A program made the translations under genes and the position numbers. This document shows, in pieces, positions 4,891 through 6,750 of a DNA stretch of 6,750 nucleotides (position 1 is its first letter; each line of letters opens with the position of its first letter). Where the stretch lies: the NCBI GenBank assembly GCA_003353825.1, contig PIVW01000323.1:1-6750 (forward strand). The letters are read 5' to 3'. Under the pieces are notes generated by a model. The model had not been told where the DNA came from and made no database searches. It worked only from the letters and a program-made list of their open reading frames with translations. The stretch is from Chloroflexota bacterium (GTDB lineage: Bacteria > Chloroflexota > Anaerolineae > J102).

Positions 4891-5148
4891 ATGGATACGG
4901 TTCAACTTACGATGGAACTACCACGTGATATTTTTTCGGCGCTTCGTCAGGAGCCTGAGCAGTTTCTGCTCGAAATGCGGCTGGCGGCGGCGATTAAGTG
5001 CTATGAAACCGAGCAGATCTCACAGGCCAAAGCGGCTGAGATAGCCGGGCTATCGCCTAGCGAATTCCTGGCAGCCCTGGGCCGCTTCGGTGTGACGCCT
5101 TTCCAGGTCACAGCCGCCGATCTGCTGCGGGAAGCGGGCGATGCCTGA
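4891..5148 (+). CDS. UPF0175 family antitoxin-like protein
   Basis: The 85-residue protein begins MDTVQLTMELPRDIFSALRQ, the MELP-x-D/E opening of UPF0175. EQFLLEMRLAAAIKCYE at 23-39 is the family's amphipathic helix and ISQAKAAEIAGLSPSEFLAA at 43-62 is the helix-turn-helix with the SxxKAAExAGL pattern. These proteins are cytoplasmic DNA-binding antitoxins that pair with PIN-like DUF3368 toxins. Its TGA at 5146-5148 overlaps the next start (ATGCCTGA), the usual coupling of the pair. The start is fixed by the family N-terminus and by the promoter just upstream. It appears intact although its partner is broken. Confidence 0.85.
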   Translation: MDTVQLTMELPRDIFSALRQEPEQFLLEMRLAAAIKCYETEQISQAKAAEIAGLSPSEFLAALGRFGVTPFQVTAADLLREAGDA

Positions 5149-5280
5149 ACGGTGGGTGGTCAATCCCTCGCCGCTGATTGTGCTGGCGAAAATCGATAGC
5201 CTCAAAGTGAATGAAAGCTGGGATTAGCAGTTGATCTGCTGGTAGGTGCTGGAAGAGATGGGTGTAATCTAACTGCCCGA
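5141..5280 (+). pseudogene. Broken DUF3368 PIN-like toxin
   Basis: ATG 5141-5143 overlaps the UPF0175 stop and opens MPERWVVNPSPLIVLAKIDS, the usual N-terminus of DUF3368 (VVNxSPLIxLAKI, where intact PIN enzymes have a metal-binding Asp or Asn). The frame stops at TAG 5225-5227 after 28 codons. Continuing in the same frame past three stops (5225, 5243, 5261) I read VLEEMGVI and LPERYIPARL, which may be the C-terminal helix of the same family, so the middle of the gene has been lost. That second part is a weak match. The remains run into the 3' end of the opposing 276-aa gene. No toxin activity is expected. Confidence 0.6.
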
Positions 5281-5283
5281 GCG

Positions 5284-6114
5284 CTACATCCCCGCGCGGT
5301 TGAGCGCCGTCGATAATCTGTGCAAAGCCCGGTTCACCTTCTTCCTCTCATCCCACAAGGCGTCGAGATCGTCAGGGTTCTCGACCGCGGTCTGAGCCAA
5401 ACGGGCGCTGGCCTTGAGCAGGGCAAAAGCTTCGCTTTGGATAGGTACGCCATGCCCCTTGAGTTTTTTGCTTGCCTTGACGATGGCCTCGACTTCGGGC
5501 CTCCAGTCCTTCTCCACCACCTGGCTTGTGGCTCTCCCCCCTCCCCTCAGCCGGCCTGACTCCAGGCTCTCGATGATGCGGCCGTTTTGCTTGGCCGCCA
5601 TGTATATCTCTTTCAGATCCCCGCGAATGCCAGAACCGAAGTAGACGCTGTAGGACTGTAAGAGACCATCGTTGATGATGCGTCCCTGGAAGGGCAGGAG
5701 GACGGTTTTGACCAGGATGGGCGGTTTGCGATAGGCGAATATCTCCTGAATGCTGTCCTGTATGCCCAATACAGCATAGACGGTGGAAGGGCTTTTTGCT
5801 GTGATGAGATAGGCGGCCTTCTTGAGGTAGCGCTCGATGTAAAACTCTCCGGCGACGAAATGCTTCCAACTACGCACAATGGCCAGTTCATCAGCGCTGA
5901 AGCCGATGGGATTCTCGGCCACGAAGGCGTCGATCAGGTGGATGTTCTCGTACATGGCATCGCGCACTTGCAGCTTCTCGTCCTGTATCAGCAGGTCCCG
6001 ATACTCCTCTGCCGTTTCCACATCAGGTATGATCTTGAGTTGCTGATTCACATAGCATAGCAGCGGCCACAAAAGTTTATAGAACAGGTTGGCGTCTGCG
6101 GGTGACAGTACCAT
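5284..6114 (-). CDS. Uncharacterised 276-residue protein, two helical regions
   Basis: I do not recognise a named family, though the opening (LSPADANLFYKLLWPLLCYVNQ) and the central VKTVLLPFQGRIINDGLL and YFGSGIRGDLKEIYMAAK strings resemble a hypothetical-protein family seen in cyanobacteria and Chloroflexota (recall). Residues 1-125 are mostly helical and include WKHFVAGEFYIERYLKK (83-99); 133-180 look like beta strands followed by a helix. A Gly/Arg-rich linker (187-195) leads to a charged helical region (205-274). There is no signal peptide or membrane helix. The start is ATG 6112-6114 with an excellent AGGAGGAA at 6121-6128, 6 nt away, and the stop is TAG 5284-5286. It is convergent with the UPF0175 pair and lies right after decayed block C, which ends about 10 nt upstream of its ribosome binding site. 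No function is proposed. Confidence 0.7.
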   Translation of the reverse strand: MVLSPADANLFYKLLWPLLCYVNQQLKIIPDVETAEEYRDLLIQDEKLQVRDAMYENIHLIDAFVAENPIGFSADELAIVRSWKHFVAGEFYIERYLKKAAYLITAKSPSTVYAVLGIQDSIQEIFAYRKPPILVKTVLLPFQGRIINDGLLQSYSVYFGSGIRGDLKEIYMAAKQNGRIIESLESGRLRGGGRATSQVVEKDWRPEVEAIVKASKKLKGHGVPIQSEAFALLKASARLAQTAVENPDDLDALWDERKKVNRALHRLSTALNRAGM

Positions 6115-6120
6115 GGGCTA

Positions 6121-6128
6121 TTCCTCCT
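6121..6128 (-). promoter_or_regulatory. Strong ribosome binding site of the 276-aa gene
   Basis: AGGAGGAA on the minus strand lies 6 nt before the ATG at 6112-6114 and decides that start. The unrelated decayed block C begins about 10 nt further upstream, so the gene has kept its binding site but has probably lost its original promoter. Confidence 0.6.
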
Positions 6129-6137
6129 CGAATGCAA

Positions 6138-6223
6138 AGGGTTCGGCTATTTCTAAAAAGCCCGACGCCAGCCAATCGCTCGGACAAGCCCAATGCTTGA
6201 GCCACATCTTTGGTCGTGATCAG
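6138..6223 (-). pseudogene. Fic C-terminal winged-helix fragment (block C)
   Basis: This matches the fic wing and helix-turn-helix coding DNA (ITTKDVAQALGLSER, then ASGFLEMAEP out of frame) and has the same 23-nt loss between CCAATCG and CTCGGAC as block A. It is shorter than the block A copy: it breaks off at AGGGTTCGG, and the rest of the Fic tail and the mini-HsdM are missing. It is joined upstream to the DUF5615 head at the same position as in block A. Confidence 0.72.
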
Positions 6224-6306
6224 GTTGGTATAGATAGCGTCATAACCACGGGCGCGCAGGAACTGCGCTGTACTTCGTGCCAATCCCATGTCCAGAGGAA
6301 TTTCAT
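6224..6306 (-). pseudogene. Head of DUF5615 toxin with a 1-nt deletion (block C)
   Basis: The DNA matches the block A copy (MKFLLDMGLA.STAQFLRARG then YDAI.TN), but after ATG 6304-6306 one base is missing (CTCTGGACATGG against CTCTTGGATATGG), so the frame shifts after four codons. The remaining codons can be read only from a different frame. The start still overlaps the DUF433 stop. Together with the Fic tail it forms an unlikely 93-codon chimera at 6077-6358. Confidence 0.68.
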
Positions 6307-6620
6307 GCCACTGCCTGCAAAAGTTTATGCACCGAGTCAACGGCGGTGTAGGCAGCATACTGGAGCGCTTGGCGAATATCCTCCGTTTCGAGGTCGGGAT
6401 ACTCAGCGATGATTTCAGGCGCGGTCATACCATTGGCGACGAGATTGACGATAAGGACTTAGGATTCAATAAAACCAGAAACTTCGACCGACCGGTACGC
6501 AGAAGTTTCGGATATTAATAAAACCTCGTTCCTAAGGGATACTGATATACGCAGCCCCCGGATGCAGGCCTTGCCGCCCAGGATATCCGGGTTCGCTGTG
6601 ATCCGATCAAATCCAAACAT
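6303..6620 (-). pseudogene. DUF433 antitoxin gene interrupted by a palindromic insertion (block C)
   Basis: ATG 6618-6620 opens MFGFDRITANPDILGGKACI then RGLRISVSL, a normal DUF433 start. The frame then reads through the insertion and stops at TAA 6459-6461 after 53 codons. The second half resumes as IVNLVANGMTAPEIIAEYPD and ends QALQYAAYTAVDSVHKLLQ at TGA 6303-6305. The insertion here is 81 bp, a multiple of three, but carries the in-frame stop. This copy keeps a start codon that block A has lost. A 53-residue truncated peptide could be made, but it lacks the second half of the fold. Confidence 0.75.
6453..6533. mobile_element. 81-bp palindromic MITE-like insertion inside DUF433 (block C)
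   Basis: It sits at the same point of the DUF433 frame as the block A insertion and shares its outer sequence (AAGGACTTAGGATT at one end, CCTCGTTCC at the other). The central arms GAAACTTC and GAAGTTTC pair, while the loop differs from block A. TTAGGA occurs near both ends in opposite orientation (CTTAGGA and TCCTAAG), which may be the terminal inverted repeat. It is too short to code. Confidence 0.65.
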
Positions 6621-6627
6621 TATGTTA

Positions 6628-6750
6628 CTGAGAACTCTGGAAAACTTTTTTGAGCTATTTTTTACCCCCGTTTACACAGGTGAGAACGAGCAAAACCCCC
6701 CTGTATATAGGGGTGCGAACAGCCGTTTTAGACTTTTCCAGAGTTTTCAG
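6628..6750. mobile_element. Short element bounded by 17-bp terminal inverted repeats
   Basis: CTGAGAACTCTGGAAAA at 6628-6644 is the reverse complement of 6734-6750 with a single mismatch. The 89 bp between them has no credible frame and holds a small hairpin (CCCCT/AGGGG, 6698-6713). It could be a MITE of 123 bp or, if the repeat continues past the window edge, part of something larger. It begins 8 bp upstream of the block C DUF433 start codon. Confidence 0.6.

Noticed and set aside
5372..5869. 165-codon minus-strand frame
   Set aside because: It is a shifted frame inside the 276-aa gene, rich in Arg, His, Gly and Gln, with no recognisable motif; the 5284-6114 frame has the coherent sequence and ribosome binding site.
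6695..6714. Hairpin with CCCC/GGGG arms as a rho-independent terminator
   Set aside because: The stem is only about 5 bp and no T-tract follows on either strand; it is better seen as part of the inverted-repeat element.

Overview
The window looks like accessory DNA from an uncultured bacterium, most plausibly Chloroflexota (Anaerolineae or Chloroflexia type). The reasons are the C-terminal tail of an extracellular FN3-like protein of a kind I associate with that phylum, the HEAT-repeat protein with a Lys/Arg-rich tail, and a dense set of small toxin-antitoxin-type families (DUF433/DUF5615, UPF0175/DUF3368, DUF2283, Fic, GIY-YIG). The phylum call is recall-based inference. No RNA genes or CRISPR arrays were seen.

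Layout. 1-272 (+) is the end of a secreted or surface FN3-like protein. 273-439 is a convergent intergenic stretch with palindromic REP-like DNA. 440-1336 (-) is a HEAT-repeat protein. 1344-2146 (-) is decayed block A: a GIY-YIG leader fragment, a mini-HsdM with an in-frame stop, the tail of Fic, the head of a DUF5615 PIN-like toxin, and a DUF433 antitoxin split by an 82-bp palindromic insertion. 2174-2880 (-) is an intact two-gene module, a BECR-like nuclease candidate followed by DUF2283. 3074-4680 (-) is block B, the best preserved copy: full-length class II Fic, then a 62-codon HsdM remnant, then a 3'-truncated GIY-YIG protein with a stop/start overlap. 4681-4890 is a divergent control region. 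4891-5227 (+) is a UPF0175 antitoxin followed by a broken DUF3368-type PIN-like toxin. 5284-6114 (-) is an uncharacterised 276-aa protein. 6138-6620 (-) is decayed block C, a second copy of the DUF433/insertion/DUF5615/Fic-tail arrangement. 6628-6750 is a short element with 17-bp terminal inverted repeats at the very end.

Blocks A, B and C appear to be partial copies of one ancestral cassette (DUF433 - DUF5615 - fic - hsdM - GIY-YIG, all on the minus strand). Each copy has lost different parts. A and C share the same insertion in DUF433, the same DUF5615/Fic junction and the same 23-nt deletion, so those events predate their duplication. A and B share the HsdM internal deletion. The repeated outcome is genes whose head and tail survive while the middle is gone. 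Modules that still look functional are Fic, BECR-like/DUF2283, UPF0175, the HEAT protein and the 276-aa protein.
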